Of a stretch of 64,000 nt of DNA, positions 1 through 7,292 are shown piece by piece. The stretch is from Parahaliea mediterranea (GTDB taxonomy: Bacteria; Pseudomonadota; Gammaproteobacteria; Pseudomonadales; Halieaceae): the NCBI RefSeq assembly GCF_017255185.1, contig NZ_JAFKCZ010000004.1, forward strand, positions 419,187-483,186, given 5' to 3'. The translations under genes and the position numbers were made by a program. The notes below the pieces were generated by a model. That model was not told where the DNA came from, did not search any database, and saw only the letters and a list, made by a program, of their open reading frames with translations. The first letter of the stretch is position 1, and the number at the start of each line of letters is the position of its first letter.

Positions 1-1
1 C

Positions 2-1561
2 TCCGGCACCAAGCGCTGGCGGGAGGTGGACCAGACCAGCCAGTACGACTACGCGCAAATTCGCATGCGCCTCGACCGCCTGCGCAGCCTGCGCGCGCGG
101 CACGACCACCAGGGCCTGCTGTTCGCCCTGAATGAGGGCATCCACGGCAATATGGGGGGCATGGGGCGCAGCACCCTGTATCGCCGGGCCAAGTTCGGCA
201 CCAAGCACCTGATCGAGCAGTATATCGACGAGGTCAATGACGCCCTGCGCTTCCTGGCGGAGCTGAAGTCCGACGAGATCAGCACCCAGGACAAGCTGGA
301 TTTCTTCTACCGCTCCAATATCTGCTTCGGACGCTCCGCGCTGATGCTCAGCGGCGGCGGCGTGCTCGGTTTCTACCACATGGGCGTGGTGCGGGTGCTG
401 TTGCAGCAGGGCCTGCTGCCGCGGGTGATTTCCGGTTCCAGCGCCGGCTCGCTGGTGGCCGGGGTGGTCGGTACCCACACCGACGCCGAGCTGGAACAGG
501 TGTTCGACAGCACCAGCCTGCACTTCGAGGCGGAGCGCGAGGCGAGTGTGTTCTCGCGCATGTTCTTCGGCAGCAACCCGCAGATCGACGTGCGCGACCT
601 CGAAACCATTATCGAGCGCCAGGTCCCGGACCTCACCTTCCAGGAAGCTTATGAGAAGACCGGCCGCCAGATCAGCATCACCGTGGCGCCGGCGGAGCAG
701 CACCAGCGCTCGCGGCTGCTCAACGCGATCACCTCGCCCAACGTTTACGTGCGCTCGGCGGTGATGGCCTCCTGCGCGGTGCCGGGAGTGTTCCCGCCGG
801 TGATGCTGATGGCCAAGAACGTGCACGGCGAGGCCCAGCCCTACCTGCCCACCCGCAAGTGGGTGGACGGCTCCATCGCCGACGACCTGCCGGCCAAGCG
901 CCTGTCGCGGCTCTACAGCACCAACCACTACATCGTGAGCATGGTCAATCCCATCGCCACGCCCTTCCTCAATCGCGATGGCCGGCGCGGCAAGCTGGCC
1001 TCGGCCCTGGGATCGCTGGGGATCGGCGTCGGCCGGGAGCTGCTGAATTTCTACCGCGGCATCGCGCAGAAACAGGGGGACAACTGGCCGCGTTTCAACC
1101 TGCTGCTGAACGGTATTCACAGCCTGATGGACCAGGAGTACAGCGGCGATATCAATATCATTCCCAGCTTCCGCTGGTACAACCCCGCGAAAATTCTCTC
1201 CCACCTCTCCGAGAAGGAACTGCTGGCACTGGTCGAGGGGGGCGAGCACAGCACCTACCCCCACGTGGAAACCATCCGCGTGTGCACCAAGATCAGCCGC
1301 ACCATGGAGGAGATCCTGCACCGCTTCGAGTACGGCGACCTGCGGCCCACCGAGGCGGAATACCGCCGGCCGCGCAGCTCTCGCCGGCGGCCCCAGCCGA
1401 CCCGCGCCGACCGCGAGGCCCAGCGCGAGCGCAGCGCCGAAGTGCCGCGGCGCAAGAGCACGCGCAAGAAATCGCCCGCCACCCGCGGGAAAAGCGCCGC
1501 GGCTGGCAAGAGCGCCGCGGCGGGTAAAAAAGCCGACAAGAGCAGCAGGGAAGCGGCTTGA
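2..1561 (+). CDS. Patatin-like phospholipase with DUF3336 domain (5' truncated by window edge)
   Basis: This is a predicted serine acyl hydrolase acting on phospholipids or triacylglycerols. The frame is open to the first base, so the true start lies outside the window; a GTG at 26 is internal to the family's conserved N-terminal region. Visible features, numbered from that GTG, are the glycine-rich oxyanion loop GGGVLG (about 110-115), the nucleophile elbow GSSAG (Ser139) and the second dyad residue in DGS (Asp281). These form the Ser-Asp dyad of patatins. The N-terminal DUF3336-like segment precedes the catalytic domain. The C-terminal ~80 residues are Arg/Lys-rich and end in a short KSAAAG repeat, probably disordered. 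The family is secure; the substrate is not known. Confidence 0.88.
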   Translation, partial: SGTKRWREVDQTSQYDYAQIRMRLDRLRSLRARHDHQGLLFALNEGIHGNMGGMGRSTLYRRAKFGTKHLIEQYIDEVNDALRFLAELKSDEISTQDKLDFFYRSNICFGRSALMLSGGGVLGFYHMGVVRVLLQQGLLPRVISGSSAGSLVAGVVGTHTDAELEQVFDSTSLHFEAEREASVFSRMFFGSNPQIDVRDLETIIERQVPDLTFQEAYEKTGRQISITVAPAEQHQRSRLLNAITSPNVYVRSAVMASCAVPGVFPPVMLMAKNVHGEAQPYLPTRKWVDGSIADDLPAKRLSRLYSTNHYIVSMVNPIATPFLNRDGRRGKLASALGSLGIGVGRELLNFYRGIAQKQGDNWPRFNLLLNGIHSLMDQEYSGDINIIPSFRWYNPAKILSHLSEKELLALVEGGEHSTYPHVETIRVCTKISRTMEEILHRFEYGDLRPTEAEYRRPRSSRRRPQPTRADREAQRERSAEVPRRKSTRKKSPATRGKSAAAGKSAAAGKKADKSSREAA

Positions 1562-1573
1562 GGGGCTAATCCC

Positions 1574-1945
1574 GGTCGAATGAATTCGACCCTACAAGGT
1601 GGTTCCGCCCCCTTGTAGGGCGGAATTCATTCCGCCGCTTTTCAGAGGCGCGCGACGCGCTGGTCGAATGAATTCGACCCTACAGGGTGGTTTCGCCCCC
1701 TTGTAGGGCGGAATTCATTCCGCCGCTTTTCAGAGGCGCGCGACGCGCTGGTCGAATGAATTCGACCCTACAGGGTGGTTTCGTCCCCTTGTAGGGCGGA
1801 ATTCATTCCGCCGCTTTTCGGAGGCGCGCGACGCGCTGGTCGAATGAATTCGACCCTACAGGGTGGTTCCGCCCCCTTGTAGGGCGGAATTCATTCCGCC
1901 GCTTTTCAGAGGCGCGCGACGCGCGCTGGTCGAATGAATGACCCG
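1574..1945. repeat. Tandem REP/BIME array, 88-bp units
   Basis: Four units start at 1574, 1662, 1750 and 1838, followed by a partial unit at 1928. Each unit holds an inverted REP ending in CCCTAC (core GGTCGAATGAATTCGACC) and a direct REP beginning GTAGGG with core GGCGGAATTCATTCCGCC. A spacer ending in GGCGCGCGACGCGCT follows. The GTAG head plus imperfect palindrome is the signature of REP sequences mobilised by RAYT transposases. The array fills the whole gap between the lipase and the convergent kinase gene; no gene is seen in it. Confidence 0.9.
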
Positions 1946-1979
1946 AAAAGAGGGGCAGGCTCTCGACCCTGCAGGGTGC

Positions 1980-2999
1980 TTAGTCGATCAATTCCACCGC
2001 CATTGCCGACAGCGGGTGTACCAGGTTGCCGCGGCTGTCGGCCTCGGCGCTGGACGCGGTGCCGATCTCGGCGCGCTTGCGGATGCCCTGCACGATCGCC
2101 GCCAGGCGGAACAGGGAGAACGCCAGGTAGAAATTCCAGTTATCGATGCCGCTGCGGCCGGTGCGCTCGCAGTAGCGCGCGATGTACTCCTCGTCGGTGG
2201 GGATACCCATTGCCTTGCGGTCGACGCCGGCCAGGCCCTTCATGCTGCTGTCGCGCGGCAGCATCCAGGCCATGCACTGGTTGGCGAGGTCGGCCAGGGG
2301 GTGGCCCAGGGTCGACAGTTCCCAGTCCAGCAGGGCGATAACCTCCGGCTTGTCCGGGTGGAACATCATATTGTCGAGACGGTAGTCGCCGTGTACCAGG
2401 CTCACCGTGCCGTCGTCCGCGGGCATGTTCGCGGGCAGCCAGTCGATCAGGGTCTCCATGGCTTCGATGCGCTCCATCTCCGAGGCCCGGTACTGCTTGG
2501 TCCAGCGACCCACCTGGCGCTCGAAATAGTTGCCCGGCTTGCCGTAGTCGGACAGTCCCACCGCGTCCACGTCGACATTGTGCAGGGCCGCCATGGTGCG
2601 GTTCATGGCGTCGTAATAGGCGGCGCGTTCGTCGTTGTCACGGGCCTCGGGGAGCAGGGGGTCCCAGAGAATACGGCCGTCCATGTACTCCATGACATAG
2701 AACATCGAACCGATGACGCTCTCGTCCTCGCACAGGGCGTAGGTGCGCGGGACCGGCACGTCGGTGCCGCCCAGGGCGGTGATTACCCGGTACTCGCGAT
2801 CCACCGCGTGGGCCGAGGGCAGCAGCTCGCCCGGTGGCTTGCGCCGCAGGACATAGGAGGTGCCGCCGGCGGTGAGCTTGAAGGTGGGGTTGGACTGCCC
2901 GCCGGCGAATTTCTCCGCGGTCAGCTCGCCGGAAAAACCGGGGACGTGCTCGCGCAGGTAGTCCGCAAGGCGCGAGATATCGAGTTGTTGTGTGCTCAT
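1980..2999 (-). CDS. Phosphotransferase family protein (APH fold, ACAD10/11-like kinase)
   Basis: A 339-residue aminoglycoside-phosphotransferase-fold kinase. Family members linked to fatty-acid catabolism phosphorylate hydroxylated acyl-CoAs or related hydroxyl substrates. The N-lobe includes YVLRRKPPG, where the Lys is expected to bind ATP. The catalytic loop is HGDYRLDN (about 224-231) and the metal-binding loop is LLDWELS (about 243-249). It starts at an ATG and is divergent from the acyl-CoA ligase at 3200, with ~200 bp between them. This supports a shared acyl-CoA role. The family is clear; the exact substrate is inference from neighbours. Confidence 0.85.
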   Translation of the reverse strand: MSTQQLDISRLADYLREHVPGFSGELTAEKFAGGQSNPTFKLTAGGTSYVLRRKPPGELLPSAHAVDREYRVITALGGTDVPVPRTYALCEDESVIGSMFYVMEYMDGRILWDPLLPEARDNDERAAYYDAMNRTMAALHNVDVDAVGLSDYGKPGNYFERQVGRWTKQYRASEMERIEAMETLIDWLPANMPADDGTVSLVHGDYRLDNMMFHPDKPEVIALLDWELSTLGHPLADLANQCMAWMLPRDSSMKGLAGVDRKAMGIPTDEEYIARYCERTGRSGIDNWNFYLAFSLFRLAAIVQGIRKRAEIGTASSAEADSRGNLVHPLSAMAVELID

Positions 3000-3130
3000 G
3001 CTGCTTCCTGGGGGTATGGGTGGAGATTATGACTCGGAACGCGGCGGTCAGTCTGTGGGCAGCCACGGGGGTGAACAATGACAAGGCCCGACAAAAAAAT
3101 TGACCGTAAACGACAGACGATTGTGCGTTA

Positions 3131-3159
3131 TTGAGCACGCCCAACTCAAGGGTTATGCT
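3131..3159 (+). promoter_or_regulatory. Candidate sigma-70 promoter for the acyl-CoA ligase
   Basis: TTGAGC (3131-3136) and TATGCT (3154-3159) are separated by 17 bases, about 40 bases upstream of the GTG at 3200. The match is judged by eye and the site lies in the divergent intergenic region. Confidence 0.4.
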
Positions 3160-3199
3160 GCCAGTCCACGCAGACTAATCAGTATAAACGGGGTGAATA

Positions 3200-4900
3200 G
3201 TGTATCCGGAACTCAAGGCAGCCTGGGCGGAATTGACCGCGCCCGGACAGATGTTCGAACTGGAAACGGTCACCGTTGGCGGCGCGCCCACGCGCAGTTA
3301 TAAACACGCGCCGCCGTCGCTGCGGGAAGTGTGGCTGTCCTGCGCGGCCCACGGCGACGCGGATTACCTGGTGTTCCGCGACGAGCGCTGCAGCTACGCG
3401 CAGGCCCAGGAGTACGTGGCCTCCATTGCCGCCTGGCTGCGCGAGCGCGGGGTGGCGCCCGGCGACCGGGTGGCCATCGCCATGCGCAATTACCCGGAGT
3501 GGATGCTCGGCTACTGGGCCGTGACCGCGATGGGCGCCGTGGTGGTGGGCATGAACGCCTGGTGGGTGGCGGGCGAGATGCGCTACGCCCTGGACGACGC
3601 TGCGCCGAAGGTGCTGATCTGCGACCGCGAACGCCTGCAGCGCTTTGCCGAAATCCGCGAGCACTACCCGGAGCTGGCGGTGGCGGCGGTGCGCATGGAG
3701 GATCCGGTCCCCGATTGGGCCACCGAGTGGATGGATGTGGTCAACACCGCGCCGGCGCTGCCGGAGGTGACCATCGCGCCGGACGACGACGCCTGTATTT
3801 TCTATACCTCCGGTACCACCGGCCAGCCCAAGGGCGCGCGCCTGACCCACCGCGGTTGCGTGAACAACATCCTCAATCTGGCCTTTGTCAACGCCGTGCA
3901 GCCGCTGGCCCTGGCCAAGGCGGGCCTGCCTGGCGGGGAGGCCGCCGGGCAGGCGCCGGAGCCGCCGGTGTCGCTGCTGGCCACGCCGCTGTTCCACGTC
4001 ACCGGCAACAACTGCGTGGCCCAGGCCACCACGTTGGCGGGGGGCAAGCTGGTGCACATGTACAAGTGGGACCCGTCCGAGGCCCTGGCCCTGATCGAGC
4101 GGGAGCGGGTCACGGTGTTCAACGCGGTGCCGATGATGGCCCGGGAGATCCTCGGCCACCCGGATTTCGCCCGCCGCGACACCGCGTCATTGAAAACCCT
4201 CGGTGGTGGTGGCGCCGCGCTGCAGCCCGATCTGGTGGCGAAGATCGACGCCAGCGGCGGCGCGCGGCCCAATACCGGCTACGGCATGACCGAGACCTGC
4301 GGCATCATCGCCGCCATCTCCTCGGCCTTCTTCGTCGGCAAGCCGGCCAGCGTGGGCCCGGCCATGCCCACCTTTGAAGCCAAGTGTGTCGACCCGGAAG
4401 GGCGCGGTCTGCCGGCGGGGGACGTCGGCGAGCTGTGGGTGCGCGGCGCGCCGGTGATCAAGGGCTACCTGAACCGCCCCGAGGCCACCGCCGAAGCCAT
4501 CACCGACGGCTGGCTGCACACCGGCGATATCGCCTGGATCGACGACGACGGTTTTATCTACCTGGTGGACCGCGCCAAGGACATGGTGCTGCGCGGCGGC
4601 GAGAACGTGTACTGCGCGGAGGTGGAAAACGCCCTGTTCGCCCAGGACGGGGTGGCGGAGTGCGTGGTGTTCGCGGTGGCCGACGAGCGCCTGGGAGAGG
4701 AGGTGGGCGCGGCGGTCTACCTGCGCCCCGGGGCGGACTGCGACGCCACAACATTGCGCGCGCACTGCGCCGGGGTGCTTTCCCCCTACAAGGTGCCGCG
4801 CTACATCTGGCTGCTCGACGAGCCGATTCCGCGCAACGCCAACGGCAAGTTCCTCAAGCGCGAACTGCGTGAGTCCCTGCCGCTGGACGGGGCTGGATAG
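3200..4900 (+). CDS. Class I adenylate-forming acyl-CoA ligase
   Basis: A 566-residue AMP-dependent synthetase that would activate a carboxylic acid to its CoA thioester through an acyl-adenylate. Motifs in order are the P-loop YTSGTTGQPKG (about 201-211), GYGMTETCG in the acyl-binding/A5 region, and GWLHTGDIA with its ATP-ribose Asp. Next come the hinge DRAKDMVLRGGENVY and, near the C-terminus, the catalytic-lysine motif NANGKFLKREL. The start is a GTG. Length and motifs fit long-chain or branched fatty acyl-CoA synthetases; side-chain-type steroid CoA ligases are similar, so the substrate is unresolved. It is convergent with fpr. Confidence 0.9.
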   Translation: MYPELKAAWAELTAPGQMFELETVTVGGAPTRSYKHAPPSLREVWLSCAAHGDADYLVFRDERCSYAQAQEYVASIAAWLRERGVAPGDRVAIAMRNYPEWMLGYWAVTAMGAVVVGMNAWWVAGEMRYALDDAAPKVLICDRERLQRFAEIREHYPELAVAAVRMEDPVPDWATEWMDVVNTAPALPEVTIAPDDDACIFYTSGTTGQPKGARLTHRGCVNNILNLAFVNAVQPLALAKAGLPGGEAAGQAPEPPVSLLATPLFHVTGNNCVAQATTLAGGKLVHMYKWDPSEALALIERERVTVFNAVPMMAREILGHPDFARRDTASLKTLGGGGAALQPDLVAKIDASGGARPNTGYGMTETCGIIAAISSAFFVGKPASVGPAMPTFEAKCVDPEGRGLPAGDVGELWVRGAPVIKGYLNRPEATAEAITDGWLHTGDIAWIDDDGFIYLVDRAKDMVLRGGENVYCAEVENALFAQDGVAECVVFAVADERLGEEVGAAVYLRPGADCDATTLRAHCAGVLSPYKVPRYIWLLDEPIPRNANGKFLKRELRESLPLDGAG

Positions 4901-4936
4901 CCGGCGAAGGTCCGGCGAAGGGCCTGCGAGGGCCGC

Positions 4937-5710
4937 CTAGCTTTCGACGAAGGCCCGCTCGATCACGTAGTGGGCCTGCTTGCCGTGGCGCGACTCGCGG
5001 AAGCCGCGGCTGTCCAGCAGCGCGCAGATATCCTTGAGCATGCTCGGGCTGCCGCAGATCATGAAGCGGTCGACCTCCGGGTCGATCGCGTCCAGGCCCA
5101 CGTCGTGGGGCAGTTTGCCGCTCTCCAGCAGGTCGGTGAGGCGGCCGGTGTTGCGGAACTCCTCCCGGGTCACCGTGGGGTAGTACACCAGCTTGCTGCG
5201 CACGTCCTCGCCCAGGTACTCGTGCTCGGGCAGGTGCTCGGTGATCGCCTCCTGGTAGGCCAGCTCCTCGACGTAGCGGCAGCCGTGGGTGAGTACCACG
5301 CGGTCGAAGTGCTCGTAGATCTCCGGGTCCTTGATGATGCTGAGGAAGGGCGCCAGGCCGGTGCCGGTGGCGATCAGGTAGAGGTTGCGGCCGGGCAGCA
5401 GGTTGTCCAGCACCAGGGTGCCGGTGGCCTTGCTGTTGACCAGCAGTTCGTCGCCCACCTGGATATTCTGCAGCTTGGAAGTCAGCGGGCCGTCGGGGAC
5501 CTTGATGCTGAAGAACTCCAGCTGGTCCTCGTAGTTGGCGCTGGCCATGCTGTAGGCGCGCAGCAGGGGCTTGCCCTCGTGCTCCAGGCCGATCATGGTG
5601 AAATAGCCGTTCTTGAAGCGGAAGCCCGCGTCGCGGGTGGTTTTGAAGCTGAACAGGCGGTCGGTCCAGTGGTGGACTTCGGTGACTTGTTCGCGCAGTA
5701 GTGTCGCCAT
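4937..5710 (-). CDS. fpr: Ferredoxin--NADP+ reductase
   Basis: A 257-residue FAD enzyme that exchanges electrons between NADPH and ferredoxin or flavodoxin. RAYSMASANYED matches the FAD-binding RxYS motif, ATGTGLAPFLSI is the NADP-binding loop, and the C-terminus ends with YVIERAFVES, typical of the short bacterial Fpr type. The frame stays open upstream to 5794. The ATG at 5710 (product beginning MATLLREQVTEV) gives the usual family length and is chosen. It is divergent from a LysR gene, as in the Pseudomonas fpr/finR pair, where FinR activates fpr under superoxide stress. The same control is inferred here. Confidence 0.92.
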   Translation of the reverse strand: MATLLREQVTEVHHWTDRLFSFKTTRDAGFRFKNGYFTMIGLEHEGKPLLRAYSMASANYEDQLEFFSIKVPDGPLTSKLQNIQVGDELLVNSKATGTLVLDNLLPGRNLYLIATGTGLAPFLSIIKDPEIYEHFDRVVLTHGCRYVEELAYQEAITEHLPEHEYLGEDVRSKLVYYPTVTREEFRNTGRLTDLLESGKLPHDVGLDAIDPEVDRFMICGSPSMLKDICALLDSRGFRESRHGKQAHYVIERAFVES

Positions 5711-5781
5711 GGCATGGGGTTCCGGTATGGATTCAATGCCGCCAGTGTAAACCCGCAATCTATATTGGCAAATCGGGAATG

Positions 5782-5808
5782 TCGGATATACCATATCTGT
5801 AAATCCGA
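5782..5808. promoter_or_regulatory. Inverted repeat in the fpr/finR divergent region, probable LysR operator
   Basis: TCGGAT at 5782 and ATCCGA ending at 5808 are perfect inverted arms around an AT-rich centre containing ATACCATAT. The site sits ~30 bp upstream of the LysR start and ~70 bp upstream of the fpr start. LysR regulators usually bind such dyads between their own gene and a divergent target. Confidence 0.5.
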
Positions 5809-5838
5809 TATACGGTTCGATGAAAGAAGGTGGCGGCG

Positions 5839-6765
5839 ATGCGCTACAGCCTGCGCCAGCTGGAGGTCTTCCTGGCCACCGCGCGGCACGAGAACATCAG
5901 CCGCGCGGCCCGCGACCTGGCCATGTCCCAGTCCGCCGCCAGCGGCGCCCTGAAAGACCTGGAGAGCCAGTTCGAGGTGCGGTTGTTCGACCGCCGCGGC
6001 AAGCGCCTGCGGCTGTCGGAACTGGGCGCCCAGTTGCGGCCCCGGGCGGAAAACCTGTTGGCCCGGGCCTGGGAGCTGGAGCAGGCCCTGTCCGGGCGGG
6101 AAGTGGCGGGCCGCCTGCGGGTGGGAGCCACCCTGACCATCGGCAACTACCTGGCGGTGCCGATGATCGCCGATTTTCGCCGCCATTTTCCCGACGCCGA
6201 CGTGGCCCTCACGGTCGCCAATACCGAGGCCATCGCCGAGGGGGTGGCGGGCTTCGAGCTCGACATGGGCCTGGTGGAGGGCGAACTCAATCACCCGGAC
6301 CTGGAGACCCGGCACTGGCGCGCCGACGAGCTGCAGGTGTTCGCCGCCCCCGGCCATCCCCTGGCGGGCCGCGAGGCGCTCACCGACGCGGACCTGGTCG
6401 GCCTGCCGTGGATCGTGCGCGAGTCCGGCTCCGGCACCCGGCAGACTTTCGATCGCGCCATGAGCGGGATCCTCACCGACCTCGATATCGCCCTGGAACT
6501 GCAGCACACCGAGGCGATCAAGCGCGCGGTGGAGGCGGGGCTGGGGGTGGGCTGCCTGTCGCGCATCAGCCTGGTGGAGGCCTTCGCCCGGGGCTCGCTG
6601 GTGCCGTTGGCGGTGCCGGGCCGGGATTTCCGCCGCCAGCTGAACCTCATCCTGCACCGCGACAAGTTCCACAGCAGCGCCTTGGTGGAGTGGTTGCAGC
6701 TGTGTGAGCAGAGCTGGTCCGATATACTGCCCGGCGTGGTCAATGCGTCCCGGAGTCATCAGTGA
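5839..6765 (+). CDS. finR: LysR-family transcriptional regulator, FinR-like
   Basis: About 308 residues. An N-terminal winged HTH (RQLEVFLATARHENISRAAR) is followed by a linker helix and a periplasmic-binding-like effector domain. Two starts are possible: GTG at 5830 and ATG at 5839. The ATG is chosen because AGAAGG lies eight bases upstream and the product then begins at the usual family position. It is divergent from fpr with an inverted repeat between them, the arrangement known for finR of Pseudomonas. The stop codon overlaps the GTG of the next gene. The FinR assignment rests on synteny; the LysR family call is secure. Confidence 0.75.
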   Translation: MRYSLRQLEVFLATARHENISRAARDLAMSQSAASGALKDLESQFEVRLFDRRGKRLRLSELGAQLRPRAENLLARAWELEQALSGREVAGRLRVGATLTIGNYLAVPMIADFRRHFPDADVALTVANTEAIAEGVAGFELDMGLVEGELNHPDLETRHWRADELQVFAAPGHPLAGREALTDADLVGLPWIVRESGSGTRQTFDRAMSGILTDLDIALELQHTEAIKRAVEAGLGVGCLSRISLVEAFARGSLVPLAVPGRDFRRQLNLILHRDKFHSSALVEWLQLCEQSWSDILPGVVNASRSHQ

Positions 6766-7280
6766 TACAGCCCATCAACGCCGGCCAGCGGGCGGAGGTG
6801 GTGGCGGCAACCCACCGCTACATCGCCCTTGCGGAGAGCGGCCTGGGGCGGCGCTTCGCGCGGATTCCGGTGCTCTTCGACCTCAGCGGCCGCAGCGCCG
6901 GCATGTTCCGCGCCGACGGCCGCAACAGCTGGATTCGCTACAACCCCTGGATCTTCGCCAAGTACTACCGCGAAAACCTCGAGGGCACCGTGCCCCACGA
7001 GGTCGCCCACTACATCGTGCACGCGCTCTACGGCGCGCGGCGGGTCAAGCCCCACGGCAGCCAGTGGCGCCTGGTGATGCAGCTGTTCGAGGCCGACCCG
7101 GAGGTCACCTTCGACCGCGACCTGTCGGGGGTTCCCCAGCGCCGCCAGCGCACTCACCCCTACCAGTGCCCCTGCCGCGAGCACAGCCTGTCCACCACCC
7201 GCCACAACCGGGTGCAGCGCGGGCAGGGGCGCTACCACTGCCGCTACTGCCGCGGCGAACTGGTGTACCGGGACGCGTAA
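6762..7280 (+). CDS. SprT-like zinc metalloprotease-fold protein
   Basis: A 172-residue SprT-family protein. The zinc-binding HEVAH motif lies within GTVPHEVAHYIVHALYG (about residues 77-93). A C-terminal zinc ribbon follows, with CPC near 147 and CRYC near 165. The family includes the eukaryotic Spartan/SPRTN proteases; bacterial SprT is poorly characterised. The GTG start overlaps the upstream stop (GTGA), indicating translational coupling. It is convergent with the DUF748 gene with 12 bp between them. Confidence 0.85.
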   Translation: MIQPINAGQRAEVVAATHRYIALAESGLGRRFARIPVLFDLSGRSAGMFRADGRNSWIRYNPWIFAKYYRENLEGTVPHEVAHYIVHALYGARRVKPHGSQWRLVMQLFEADPEVTFDRDLSGVPQRRQRTHPYQCPCREHSLSTTRHNRVQRGQGRYHCRYCRGELVYRDA

Positions 7281-7292
7281 TACGCCCGAAAA

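Noticed and set aside
1938..3032. Long plus-strand frame of 364 codons across the kinase gene
   Set aside because: It is a shadow of the minus-strand APH-fold kinase in high-GC sequence; its translation is His/Val/Gly-rich with no motif.
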